Below, piece by piece: positions 33,382-40,209 of a stretch of DNA of 64,000 nucleotides. Made by a program: the position numbers and the translations under genes. The stretch comes from Oscillospiraceae bacterium (GTDB lineage: Bacteria > Bacillota > Clostridia > Oscillospirales > Acutalibacteraceae). Below the pieces are notes generated by a model that saw only the letters and a program-made list of their open reading frames with translations, did not search any database and was not told where the DNA came from. Numbering within the stretch: position 1 is the stretch's first letter; each line of letters starts with the position of its first letter. The stretch is from the NCBI GenBank assembly GCA_015065615.1, contig SVPY01000008.1:1-64000 (forward strand). The letters run 5' to 3'.

Positions 33382-34206
33382 TTATACGCCCGAATAAGCG
33401 GAGAAACCGCCGTCAACGGGAATTGTAACGCCTGTTACAAAGCCTGCTTTTTCGCTGTCTACAATCCAGGAAAGTGTGCCTAATAATTCTTCGGGTTTAC
33501 CGAATCTGCCCATGGGAGTTGCGGCTAAAATTTTGCCGGTTCTTGCTGTGGGCGTGCCGTCGGGGTTAAAGAGAAGAGCCTGATTCTGTGCTGTTACAAA
33601 GAAGCCGGGAGCAATAGCGTTTACTCTGATGCCTGTTTTTGCAAAGTGAACTGCAAGCCACTGTGTGAAGTTGGAAACTGCGGACTTAGCTGCGCTGTAT
33701 GCGGGAATCTTTGTTAAGGGTCTGTAGGCGTTCATGGAAGAAACGTTTAAAACGCTGCAGCCTTCTTCACCTATCATATCCTTGATAAATACCTGTGTGG
33801 GGAGAAGTGTGCCCATTAAGTTTAAGTCAAATACGAAGTTAAAGCCTTCTTTGGGGAGGTTGAAGAATGTAAGAATATCGTCTCTTGCTTCGTCGCCTTC
33901 TTCATATTCTTCGTGAACTGTTGTACACTTGGGGTTATTGCCGCCTGCACCGTTAACTAAAAGTGTGCATTTACCAAGGTCATTAAGTACCTTTTCGTGA
34001 ATTTCTTCGAGACATGCTTTATCAAGTACGTTTGCCTTGTAAGCTTTAGCCTCGCCGCCCTCTGCGATAATTTCTTCAGCTACCTTCTGAGCTGCTGCAT
34101 CGTTTAAGTCAAGGAGCGCTACCTTGTAGCCATCCTTTGAAAGCTGTTTTGCAAATGCGGAGCAAAGAACACCGCCTGCACCTGTAACTACTGCTACTTT
34201 TGCCAT
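33382..34206 (-). CDS. SDR oxidoreductase, UxuB-like D-mannonate oxidoreductase
   Basis: A 274-residue short-chain dehydrogenase. The cofactor motif is VVTGAGGVLCSAFA near residues 6-19; LVNGAGG and the catalytic Ser-Tyr-Lys set SS(MNAYRPLTKIPA)YSAAKSA are present, as is NAIAPGFF. An insert after GAGGNNPK (about residues 92-110) is typical of the SDR-type fructuronate reductase (B. subtilis UxuB/YjmF), which interconverts D-fructuronate and D-mannonate. It follows uxaC by 37 bp, supporting a hexuronate role. No mannonate dehydratase gene is in the window. Confidence 0.82.
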   Translation of the reverse strand: MAKVAVVTGAGGVLCSAFAKQLSKDGYKVALLDLNDAAAQKVAEEIIAEGGEAKAYKANVLDKACLEEIHEKVLNDLGKCTLLVNGAGGNNPKCTTVHEEYEEGDEARDDILTFFNLPKEGFNFVFDLNLMGTLLPTQVFIKDMIGEEGCSVLNVSSMNAYRPLTKIPAYSAAKSAVSNFTQWLAVHFAKTGIRVNAIAPGFFVTAQNQALLFNPDGTPTARTGKILAATPMGRFGKPEELLGTLSWIVDSEKAGFVTGVTIPVDGGFSAYSGV

Positions 34207-34243
34207 TTTAAAAATCCTCCGTTTATTTATATAAATTAATAAT

Positions 34244-35638
34244 TTACTGTATTTCGGGTCCTGCCGAAACAGGGTCTGCTTTACTCGTGTGCTCTTTTAT
34301 ATTTCCGTAAGCAATCTTGTATGCAAGAGTTTTTGCACTTTCTATGGGGAAATCATCTTCAATAACCCATTTACTCAGCAAGCTGCAAAGAATACGGCGG
34401 AAATAATCGTGGCGGGCGTAGGAAAGGAAGGAGCGGGAGTCGGTAAGCATACCGTAAAATGCGCCGATAAAGCCTTCCTCCGCCATTGTTTCCATCATAT
34501 TGAGAATTCCGCGCTTGTGGTCGCAGAACCACCAGGCTGCTCCCGGTACCACGCCTCTGAATGAACCGCATATTGCTGCAAGCTGAGAGTTCATAACGGG
34601 GTTTAAGTTGTATATAATGGTTCTGGGGAGCTTATTTTTATTATTGAGAGTATCAAGAACGCTCATTATTCTTGTGCCGTCAATAATATCTCCGATACAG
34701 TCGCTGCCAGCATCCTTACCGCAGGTTTTGGTAAGAAGGGAGTTCGCATCGCGCTTAACGGCAATATGAAGCTGCATTGTAATGTTTCTTTTCTTGTATT
34801 CGCCTGCAAGGAAGTTTGTGAGGTAACCGATGAAAATATCCTTTTCCTCTTTGGTAATATCATTGCCTAAAAGAGCTTTTATAAATACTTTTTCGGCTTC
34901 CTCTCTGGGGTATATTTTTGAGGGGAAATCTTCAATGCCGTGGTCGGCAAAATTACAGCCGCGAGCTACGAATTCATCAAGAGCAAGGCGTATGGCAATT
35001 CTTAAATCGCCGATATCGTCGATATGAAGGCCGGCTCTTACGCCGAATTTTTTAATGTAATCTGAGTAGCCCTTTTTATCGATATTCAGAAGATTATCGG
35101 GGCGGAAAGCAGGCACTACTATAGTTTTGAAATTTTTGTCCTTTGCAATTTCCTTGTGGTACTCAAGGTAATCGGCAGGGTCATCGGTAGTTGCAATATA
35201 TTCAACCTTTGCTTTCTCAATAAGCTTACGGGGAGAAAGCTGAGTTTCGGTAATATATTTACCTGCCAAATCGTAAATTTCGTCAGCTGTTTCACCGTTT
35301 AAGGGAATATCGATGCCGAAATAAAGGGAAAGCTCCATCATACTCCAGGTGTATAAGGGGTTGCCGCCGCAAAGTGAAATAGTCTCGGCGTATTTTCTGA
35401 ATTTTTCACGCCAGGGCGCGCTGCCTGTAATATAATATTCATCTACGCCTGCCTGACGCATAAGCCTCCACTTGTAATGGTCGGCGCCAAGCCACATCTG
35501 ACCGATGTTATCAAAAACCTTGTCTTCATAAATTTCCTGAGGTACAAGATGGCAGTGGTAGTCGATTATGGGTAAATTCTTAATGCCTTCGTAAAGCTCT
35601 TCCGAGAGCTTGTTATCCAGAAGATAATTCTCACGCAT
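34244..35638 (-). CDS. uxaC: Glucuronate isomerase
   Basis: A 464-residue uronate isomerase converting D-glucuronate to D-fructuronate and D-galacturonate to D-tagaturonate. It belongs to the amidohydrolase superfamily. Signatures are IDYHCHLVPQEIYED near the N-terminus (metal His), EYIATTDDPADYLEYH, MQLHIAVKRD, and NLNPVMNSQLAAICGSF with WWFCDHKRGI. Length is normal. The ribosome site is AAAGGAG. It is transcribed before the UxuB-like gene, from the promoter at 35681-35709. Confidence 0.93.
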   Translation of the reverse strand: MRENYLLDNKLSEELYEGIKNLPIIDYHCHLVPQEIYEDKVFDNIGQMWLGADHYKWRLMRQAGVDEYYITGSAPWREKFRKYAETISLCGGNPLYTWSMMELSLYFGIDIPLNGETADEIYDLAGKYITETQLSPRKLIEKAKVEYIATTDDPADYLEYHKEIAKDKNFKTIVVPAFRPDNLLNIDKKGYSDYIKKFGVRAGLHIDDIGDLRIAIRLALDEFVARGCNFADHGIEDFPSKIYPREEAEKVFIKALLGNDITKEEKDIFIGYLTNFLAGEYKKRNITMQLHIAVKRDANSLLTKTCGKDAGSDCIGDIIDGTRIMSVLDTLNNKNKLPRTIIYNLNPVMNSQLAAICGSFRGVVPGAAWWFCDHKRGILNMMETMAEEGFIGAFYGMLTDSRSFLSYARHDYFRRILCSLLSKWVIEDDFPIESAKTLAYKIAYGNIKEHTSKADPVSAGPEIQ

Positions 35639-35680
35639 AAAAGTGCTCCTTTGTTTTTATTCCGTACTTCATATAAAATA

Positions 35681-35709
35681 AGAATAGCTTAAATTTTACC
35701 AATCTGCAA
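35681..35709 (-). promoter_or_regulatory. Promoter of the uxaC operon
   Basis: Minus strand TTGCAG (35704-35709), 17 nt, TATTCT (35681-35686). The next gene upstream ends at 35790, leaving a 150-bp control region. Confidence 0.65.
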
Positions 35710-35724
35710 GGATTATTTATAATT

Positions 35725-35739
35725 TTGCATAAATTGCAA
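35725..35739. promoter_or_regulatory. Inverted repeat upstream of the uxaC promoter
   Basis: TTGCA-TAAAT-TGCAA, a perfect 5-bp dyad about 15 bp upstream of the -35. Position and symmetry suit a regulator site, possibly for a uronate-responsive repressor or activator. No regulator gene is adjacent. Confidence 0.4.
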
Positions 35740-35789
35740 TACGCTTGCTTATTATTACAAGATAAAAGGACGCAAAATCAAAAATAAAT

Positions 35790-37871
35790 TTATTCGAGAC
35801 ATTTGCATTTATAAATATAATATGCAGCAACCGAAGCAAAGCCGTGGTCCAGGCTTGCGTTCTCGCCCATATGCTCCCACAAAGTACCTGTTTTTTCTGC
35901 CATATTTATAAAGAAACTCTTGCATTCATCAAGCACCTTTTCGTTATCTTTTTCTCTTAAAAGTACTTCGAGTCTCAGGTAATTACCGATAAATGCATTG
36001 GATTTTGAAACCTCCGGGTAGGTTTTTTCATAGTTGCGCTTGGGTCCGAATTCATCTACCATTTTAGCCCAAAGCTTCGGGTGGCTTTCTTTGGAAATAA
36101 GCTTAAAGAACATTGCATAGTACTGGCAGGTTTCTGTAATATTTTCGGTTCTTACAAGGTTATTGCCATCTCTTAAAGAATTATCTACGAAGAATTCGCC
36201 ATTGAAACCGAATTTCAGAATGTTTTCTCTTATAATTTCGCTTTTTTCGGTGTAAGAAGCATCGCCGTATAGCTTGCCTGCCGCTCTTAAAGCATCCATA
36301 TAGAGCATATTGCTGGGGAAGTTGACGCCTGTTACATGGTCGTCGTTATTGCAGGCGCTCCATTCTACGAATACCCAGCCTTTTAAATTCTCCAGAAGAT
36401 TATATTCGTTTTCACACTCTTTGAAGTAATTCAGTACACCGTCCACTTTGTTTCTTGCAAGTTTTACAAGCTCAGTATCGCCTGTTCTTTCAAGGTAATT
36501 TTCAAGCTCAAGAATAAACCACAAAGCCCAGTTGGGAATATGGTTGCCGTTATAGTGGTCGGCAGGGTAGCACATAGGCAGCATTCCCTCGGGGAGCTCT
36601 TTGAGCTGAGGGGATAAAATTAAATTCTCCAGGAAATTTTTCTCAACAGAATTTTTACCTGTGAAGAACTTTTCTGCCTGACCTGAGAAGTAACTGTCGC
36701 AAAGCCAGCCGGCTCTTTCTCTTGCAGGGCAGTCGGTTAAAACGTCTAAAGCGTTATGAATAAAAGTATTTCTTGCAGCTTCAATAATTTTATCCAGCTT
36801 ATAATCACCTGTAGTAAAGCTGAATTTTTCCGTATCGGGGTTTTCGTAGGTAATGAGACCTAATTTTTCGATTTCAACATCACCGCCTATTACGTTTAAG
36901 CGGAAAAATCTGCCTACGTAGGGCTCGAAAGAAATTAAATCATATTCGCCTTTTTGTAAATGATATTTAACGGCAGAAGTAAGGTCATTGCGCTCGTGAT
37001 TGATTTCGGTGCAGTTTTCTTTTGGGAAAGATAATTCATCGCACAGGATATAAACGTCACACTCACTTAAAACTTTACACTTGAGGCTGAAAAATCCGCA
37101 AAGTGTACGCTTAGTATCGTAAGTTTTATAATAGCCTTCTTTTTTATCGCCGTTTTTATAGTATTCCATTTGGAAAAATTCATCATAAAGGCACTCTGAA
37201 AGCTCCTCGTATCTATAAGCTTTAAAAGTATCCTTAGAGTTTTCGGCATCATTTAATGCGCGTGAGCGGAATACAGGCACTTTTTCTTTTTTTATTATAA
37301 TGCCGCCATCTTCAAAGCTATCAGGGAAAGCAATATATTTTAATTCGGGATAGCTTACGTTACGGCTAAGCTCCTTGGGGCCTTCAACTTCATTTGTTTC
37401 AACTTCGGGGAAGAAGCTTTCGTCACCAAGGTAAAAAGCCTTCCTGTCTTTTTTCATATCATAACTTTCAACGAAGCAGCGCTGAAAACTTGCTCTGTGG
37501 GATTTTACCACACGGTCGTTTATATAGAAAGCCTTGAAATCTTTAATATCTGCAATAATTTCGCCGCAGCAAGTGATTTCGGCGCCGAAATAAGGCAGTT
37601 CATCAAGTAAATAATAGCTGTTGCAATTATTGGCGTAAACCTCAAAAACTATATTGATATTTCCAAGAGGCAAAGAATATTCGTCAATTCTTACGTATCC
37701 GTGAGCTGCTCTTGCAGGGCCGTAAGCCAGAAATTCGCCGTTAACAAACATTCTGTATACGCCGCTTGACTTTATTTTGATTTTTGCACCTTTTTTGTTT
37801 TCAAATTTATAGCTGAAAGCTAAACTATGATTCATTAAATCTCTTAATACTTTATTCCATACCGTTATCAT
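35790..37871 (-). CDS. GH78-like alpha-L-rhamnosidase family protein
   Basis: A 693-residue protein resembling bacterial alpha-L-rhamnosidases. The N-terminal third is beta-sandwich (VYRMFVNGEFLAYGPARA, a motif typical of these ligand domains). The catalytic (alpha/alpha)6 barrel is marked by NALDVLTDCPARERAGWLCDSYFSGQAE near residues 370-400 and by a Trp/His-rich late segment GTLWEHMGENASLDHGFAS. It has no signal peptide, so it would act on imported oligosaccharides. The acid Glu/Asp set was not fully traced. Own promoter; 151 bp upstream of uxaC on the same strand. Confidence 0.8.
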   Translation of the reverse strand: MITVWNKVLRDLMNHSLAFSYKFENKKGAKIKIKSSGVYRMFVNGEFLAYGPARAAHGYVRIDEYSLPLGNINIVFEVYANNCNSYYLLDELPYFGAEITCCGEIIADIKDFKAFYINDRVVKSHRASFQRCFVESYDMKKDRKAFYLGDESFFPEVETNEVEGPKELSRNVSYPELKYIAFPDSFEDGGIIIKKEKVPVFRSRALNDAENSKDTFKAYRYEELSECLYDEFFQMEYYKNGDKKEGYYKTYDTKRTLCGFFSLKCKVLSECDVYILCDELSFPKENCTEINHERNDLTSAVKYHLQKGEYDLISFEPYVGRFFRLNVIGGDVEIEKLGLITYENPDTEKFSFTTGDYKLDKIIEAARNTFIHNALDVLTDCPARERAGWLCDSYFSGQAEKFFTGKNSVEKNFLENLILSPQLKELPEGMLPMCYPADHYNGNHIPNWALWFILELENYLERTGDTELVKLARNKVDGVLNYFKECENEYNLLENLKGWVFVEWSACNNDDHVTGVNFPSNMLYMDALRAAGKLYGDASYTEKSEIIRENILKFGFNGEFFVDNSLRDGNNLVRTENITETCQYYAMFFKLISKESHPKLWAKMVDEFGPKRNYEKTYPEVSKSNAFIGNYLRLEVLLREKDNEKVLDECKSFFINMAEKTGTLWEHMGENASLDHGFASVAAYYIYKCKCLE

Positions 37872-37894
37872 GTATAAAACCTCCTTTTTGAAAT

Positions 37895-37923
37895 AGTATA
37901 GCTATAAAAAGATAACTTGTCAA
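37895..37923 (-). promoter_or_regulatory. Promoter of the rhamnosidase-like gene
   Basis: Minus strand TTGACA (37918-37923), 17 nt, TATACT (37895-37900). The leader is short, with AAAGGAGG before the ATG. Confidence 0.78.
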
Positions 37924-37965
37924 TAATCGTCGATTGTACTTTAAATTAAACACAGCTTCACGGTT

Positions 37966-37981
37966 ACACTATATATAGTGT
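37966..37981. promoter_or_regulatory. Perfect 16-bp palindrome, candidate operator
   Basis: ACACTATATATAGTGT is fully self-complementary. It lies between the divergent rhamnosidase and riboswitch promoters, 43 bp upstream of the former -35. Just beyond is CGGCT-tgattttt-AGCCG (37982-38000). Confidence 0.45.
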
Positions 37982-38035
37982 GCGGCTTGATTTTTAGCCG
38001 ATATATACAATTAAAATGTTTGTAAAATAAAACAG

Positions 38036-38064
38036 TTGACAAAAAAGAGAATGTAGTATAAACT
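38036..38064 (+). promoter_or_regulatory. Promoter of the ZTP riboswitch / FNT transcript
   Basis: TTGACA (38036-38041), 17 nt, TAAACT (38059-38064). An overlapping TATAAA at 38057 gives a 15-nt spacing as an alternative. Confidence 0.65.
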
Positions 38065-38103
38065 ATAACCATAACAAAAAGGCGCCCCGAATTAAGGGAC
38101 GCA

Positions 38104-38206
38104 TCTTTCGGTAACTGACGGATTATTGTGGTCACACAAAGGGAGCCGAAAGAAAATAAAGCCGACCGTCTGGGCAGATCTGCAGTGATGCAGGTTTGCC
38201 CTTTTT
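38104..38206 (+). promoter_or_regulatory. ZTP (pfl) riboswitch with terminator expression platform
   Basis: The aptamer has a P1 stem CTTTCGG / CCGAAAG enclosing AACTGACGG, a P2 hairpin TTGTG-GTCA-CACAA and AGGGAG. A short linker and the conserved GCCGACCGTCTGGGCA follow. GACGG pairs with CCGTC as the expected pseudoknot. The last GGGCA also starts a terminator (GGGCA..CTGCAgtgaTGCAG..TGCCC then TTTTTG, 38173-38206). ZTP or ZMP binding, which signals low 10-formyl-THF, should block the terminator and switch the gene on. The features match the pfl motif as I know it; a covariance search would settle it. Confidence 0.85.
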
Positions 38207-38240
38207 GTTATTTATTTTTAAATTTTGGAGGATTATTTAA

Positions 38241-38849
38241 ATGATTCAGGGAACAATTAAAGGTATTTTGGCAGGCCTTTGCATTTCCATAGGCGGAAGT
38301 GTATTTTTATCCTGCGAAAGCAAGGTGGTAGGAGCTATTTTCTTCTGCGTAGCGCTTCTTGCTATCTGTATGTTTGGTTTTGCTCTTTTTACAGGTAAGG
38401 TTGGCTTTTTAGCCGTAAACCATACAAAAACAGATTTCAGAGATGTGCTTACTTCTCTTCTCGGCAATTTCATCGGCTGTGTGTTATTCGGCCTTATGAT
38501 TCAGGTAGGCGCACCTAAGTTAATTTCAGCGGCGCAGGTTATCTGTACGGCTAAATTGGCTCAGACTGTTTGGGAAGCTCTTATCCGCGCATTTTTCTGC
38601 GGTGTGCTTATGTATGCCGCCGTATGGATCTACAGAAACAAAAACAGCATATCTGCAATTTTCTTCTGTGTTCCGGTGTTTATTTTAAGCGGTTTCGAGC
38701 ACTCAATTGCAAATATGTTCTATTTTGCAGTATCAGGCTATTTTACCTGGGAGGCTTTAATTTACATAGTGCTTATCGTAATAGGTAACAGCGTAGGCGG
38801 TTTATTTATTCCCATGATGCTGAAGCTTTGCGAGGAAAAGAAGGCTTAA
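38241..38849 (+). CDS. Formate/nitrite transporter (FNT) family protein
   Basis: A 202-residue membrane protein with about six helices, resembling FocA/NirC anion channels. Family points are KGILAGLCISIGG, LFTGKVGFLA, FFCGVLMYAAVW, SGFEHSIANMFYF (the central His of the pore) and GNSVGG. It is shorter than FocA (about 280 residues), mainly through shorter ends and loops. Control by a ZTP riboswitch strongly favours formate as substrate, since formate feeds 10-formyl-THF synthesis. GGAGG precedes ATG. Confidence 0.85.
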   Translation: MIQGTIKGILAGLCISIGGSVFLSCESKVVGAIFFCVALLAICMFGFALFTGKVGFLAVNHTKTDFRDVLTSLLGNFIGCVLFGLMIQVGAPKLISAAQVICTAKLAQTVWEALIRAFFCGVLMYAAVWIYRNKNSISAIFFCVPVFILSGFEHSIANMFYFAVSGYFTWEALIYIVLIVIGNSVGGLFIPMMLKLCEEKKA

Positions 38850-38896
38850 AGCTTAACCGTACCGTGGGCGCGGCTGAAAAACTTTAACTAAAAAAG

Positions 38897-38924
38897 GGAG
38901 GTGCATTAATTTGCATCTCCCTTG
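38897..38924 (-). terminator. Terminator overlapping the end of the YgjP-like gene
   Basis: GGGAGATGCA / TGCACCTCCC on the minus strand with one mismatch, followed by TTTTTTAG. The gene's stop codon (38906) is inside the stem. Confidence 0.65.
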
Positions 38925-39487
38925 ACTGATTTTCTGAGCCTTCTTATAAGCAGGGCTCCTTCTTCTTTAAGCCATTTTTCGTATATTTTATAGTCGGGCA
39001 TAATTTTTCCTACTTCTGCCCAGAATAATTTTGAGTGGTTCATCTCTTTTAAATGGCAAAGCTCGTGTATTACAACGTAGTTCCTTACGCTTTCGGATGT
39101 GAGCATTAAAAGGCAGTTGAAATTCAAGTTCCTTTTGCCGCTGCAGCTGCCCCATCTTGTAAGCTGATTTCTTATTGTGATATTTCCGTAAGAAAGGTTC
39201 ATTTTGTTTGCAAAATATTTCACTCTCGAAGGTATATCAATAAGCGCTTTATCGGCAAGATTTTCTATCTCTTCTCTTGTAAAGGGCTGGGCTTCGGGTA
39301 AATTTTCTCTTTTCTGAAGCTTCTTCTTTATCCAGTCGTATTTTGAGTAAACGAAGGTATAAATACGCTGAGGGTTAACCAAATAGGGGCACCTGACCAC
39401 CACTTTATTGTCCCTCGTTATTTGCAGAGCCATTGTTTTTCTGTTGCTTCTTATAATCTCGTAATTTATATCTTTAACAAACGGCAT
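38906..39487 (-). CDS. YgjP-like zinc metallopeptidase (DUF45 / M48-type)
   Basis: A 193-residue protein of the YgjP/DUF45 family. The zinc site is VVIHELCHLKEMNHSKLFW (HExxH plus a downstream His), and RWGSCS (with LTRWGSCSGKRNLNFN) is the other hallmark. It is a predicted cytosolic peptidase; family function is poorly known and members are often found near type I restriction systems. The gene has a perfect AAGGAG 5 nt before ATG. It sits behind a leader with a hairpin and U-run (39500-39523) on the transcript divergent to RNA-B, so it may be controlled by attenuation. Confidence 0.85.
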   Translation of the reverse strand: MPFVKDINYEIIRSNRKTMALQITRDNKVVVRCPYLVNPQRIYTFVYSKYDWIKKKLQKRENLPEAQPFTREEIENLADKALIDIPSRVKYFANKMNLSYGNITIRNQLTRWGSCSGKRNLNFNCLLMLTSESVRNYVVIHELCHLKEMNHSKLFWAEVGKIMPDYKIYEKWLKEEGALLIRRLRKSVKGDAN

Positions 39488-39499
39488 AAAAACTCCTTA

Positions 39500-39576
39500 A
39501 ATAAAAAATGGGGCAGCTTCCCCTAAAAAAAGCAACCCAACACATTAATAATAACACAAGGTATAATAAAAGTCAA
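39500..39576 (-). promoter_or_regulatory. Promoter and attenuator-like leader of the YgjP-like gene
   Basis: Minus strand TTGACT (39571-39576), 17 nt, TATTAT (39548-39553, with TGT before it). The transcript starts near GTGTTGGGTTGCTTTTTTT, forms GGGG-aagctg-CCCC (39510-39523), continues ATTTTTTATTT, then AAGGAG and the ATG. A hairpin followed by a U-run just before the ribosome site is a terminator-like arrangement. Confidence 0.65.
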
Positions 39577-39651
39577 TAGATTTAATGCAAGTCAGAATAA
39601 ATTCTCCGTTTTACACAAAAACAAGTTTTGATATTTGTGCATTATTACATA

Positions 39652-39680
39652 TTGTAATTTTGTAAAAACTGTGTTACCAT
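39652..39680 (+). promoter_or_regulatory. Promoter of RNA-B
   Basis: TTGTAA (39652-39657), 17 nt, TACCAT (39675-39680) preceded by TGT. Upstream TTTGTGCATTATT-CATATTGTA matches copy A except for one base. Confidence 0.72.
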
Positions 39681-39686
39681 ATAACC

Positions 39687-40080
39687 AGAGAAAAGAAAGG
39701 ATGAGTCCAATGTACGAATAAGTACACCGATGAATTAAATTTAAAAAGTTTAAGAAAAATCGGAAAAGAATTTTTTAAAACCTGAAAAAATCTCAAAAGC
39801 ACATACGATAAAGTCCCGAAAAATAAATAAATAAATTAAAGTATATTTTTTAAAGAAGAGAAATTTTGAAAATACTTTAAGATTAGGCTTAAAGAAAACT
39901 TGATTTAATTTTAGCGCAATAAAAGGGATAGTAAATCGACGGTAGTATGAAGAAAGAGATAAAAGGGTTAAATAAAGAAAGAGAAGGTAAAAAAACAGAT
40001 GTTAGATACAAAAATTGAACAGAAATAACCCTTGATTGCGGACTACTTGTGATGAAGCAATCGAGGGTTATTTTATTTTT
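39687..40080 (+). ncRNA. Large RNA gene, copy B (about 394 nt)
   Basis: Paralogue of RNA-A in the opposite orientation. It shares the 5' block AAAGGATGAGTCCAATGTAC, the middle block (GCACATACGATA, GTATATTTTTTAAAGAAGA, hairpin ACTTTAAG / CTTAAAG), GGTAGTATGAA and the 3' block GATGTTAGATAC ... ATTGAACAGAAAT leading into the terminator. It lacks the copy A insert. No ORF of useful size is present. Indels between the copies break any common long reading frame, which argues for RNA function. Transcription runs away from the YgjP-like gene. Confidence 0.72.
39999..40028 (+). CDS. Candidate nine-codon ORF shared by both RNA copies (MLDTKIEQK)
   Basis: ATG ... TAA encodes MLDTKIEQK immediately before the terminator stem of RNA-B. 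RNA-A encodes the same nine residues at 32621-32650 (minus). The three differences between the copies are two third-base silent changes and a TGA/TAA stop swap. A GAAGG lies 10-11 nt upstream in both. This is far too short to prove coding; the stop change also fits stem covariation. Confidence 0.3.
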   Translation: MLDTKIEQK

Positions 40081-40081
40081 G
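40026..40081 (+). terminator. Terminator of RNA-B
   Basis: 14-bp stem TAACCCTTGATTGC / GCAATCGAGGGTTA (one G-U), a 17-nt loop similar to copy A, then TTTTATTTTT. Confidence 0.9.
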
Positions 40082-40145
40082 TTTCTGAAGGATATAGATT
40101 TAAACAGTGATACGTTAGGTTAATAATATATGAATATGAAAGAAC

Positions 40146-40172
40146 GAGAGCTTGAAGTTCTCGTTTTTTTAA
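40146..40172 (+). terminator. Terminator-like hairpin upstream of the phosphoesterase gene
   Basis: ACGAGA / TCTCGT stem closed by a small inner dyad, followed by TTTTTTT. It may back up the RNA-B terminator. Confidence 0.6.
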
Positions 40173-40209
40173 TATATAATGAAGAAAAATCGATAGGACG
40201 GTAAAAGCT

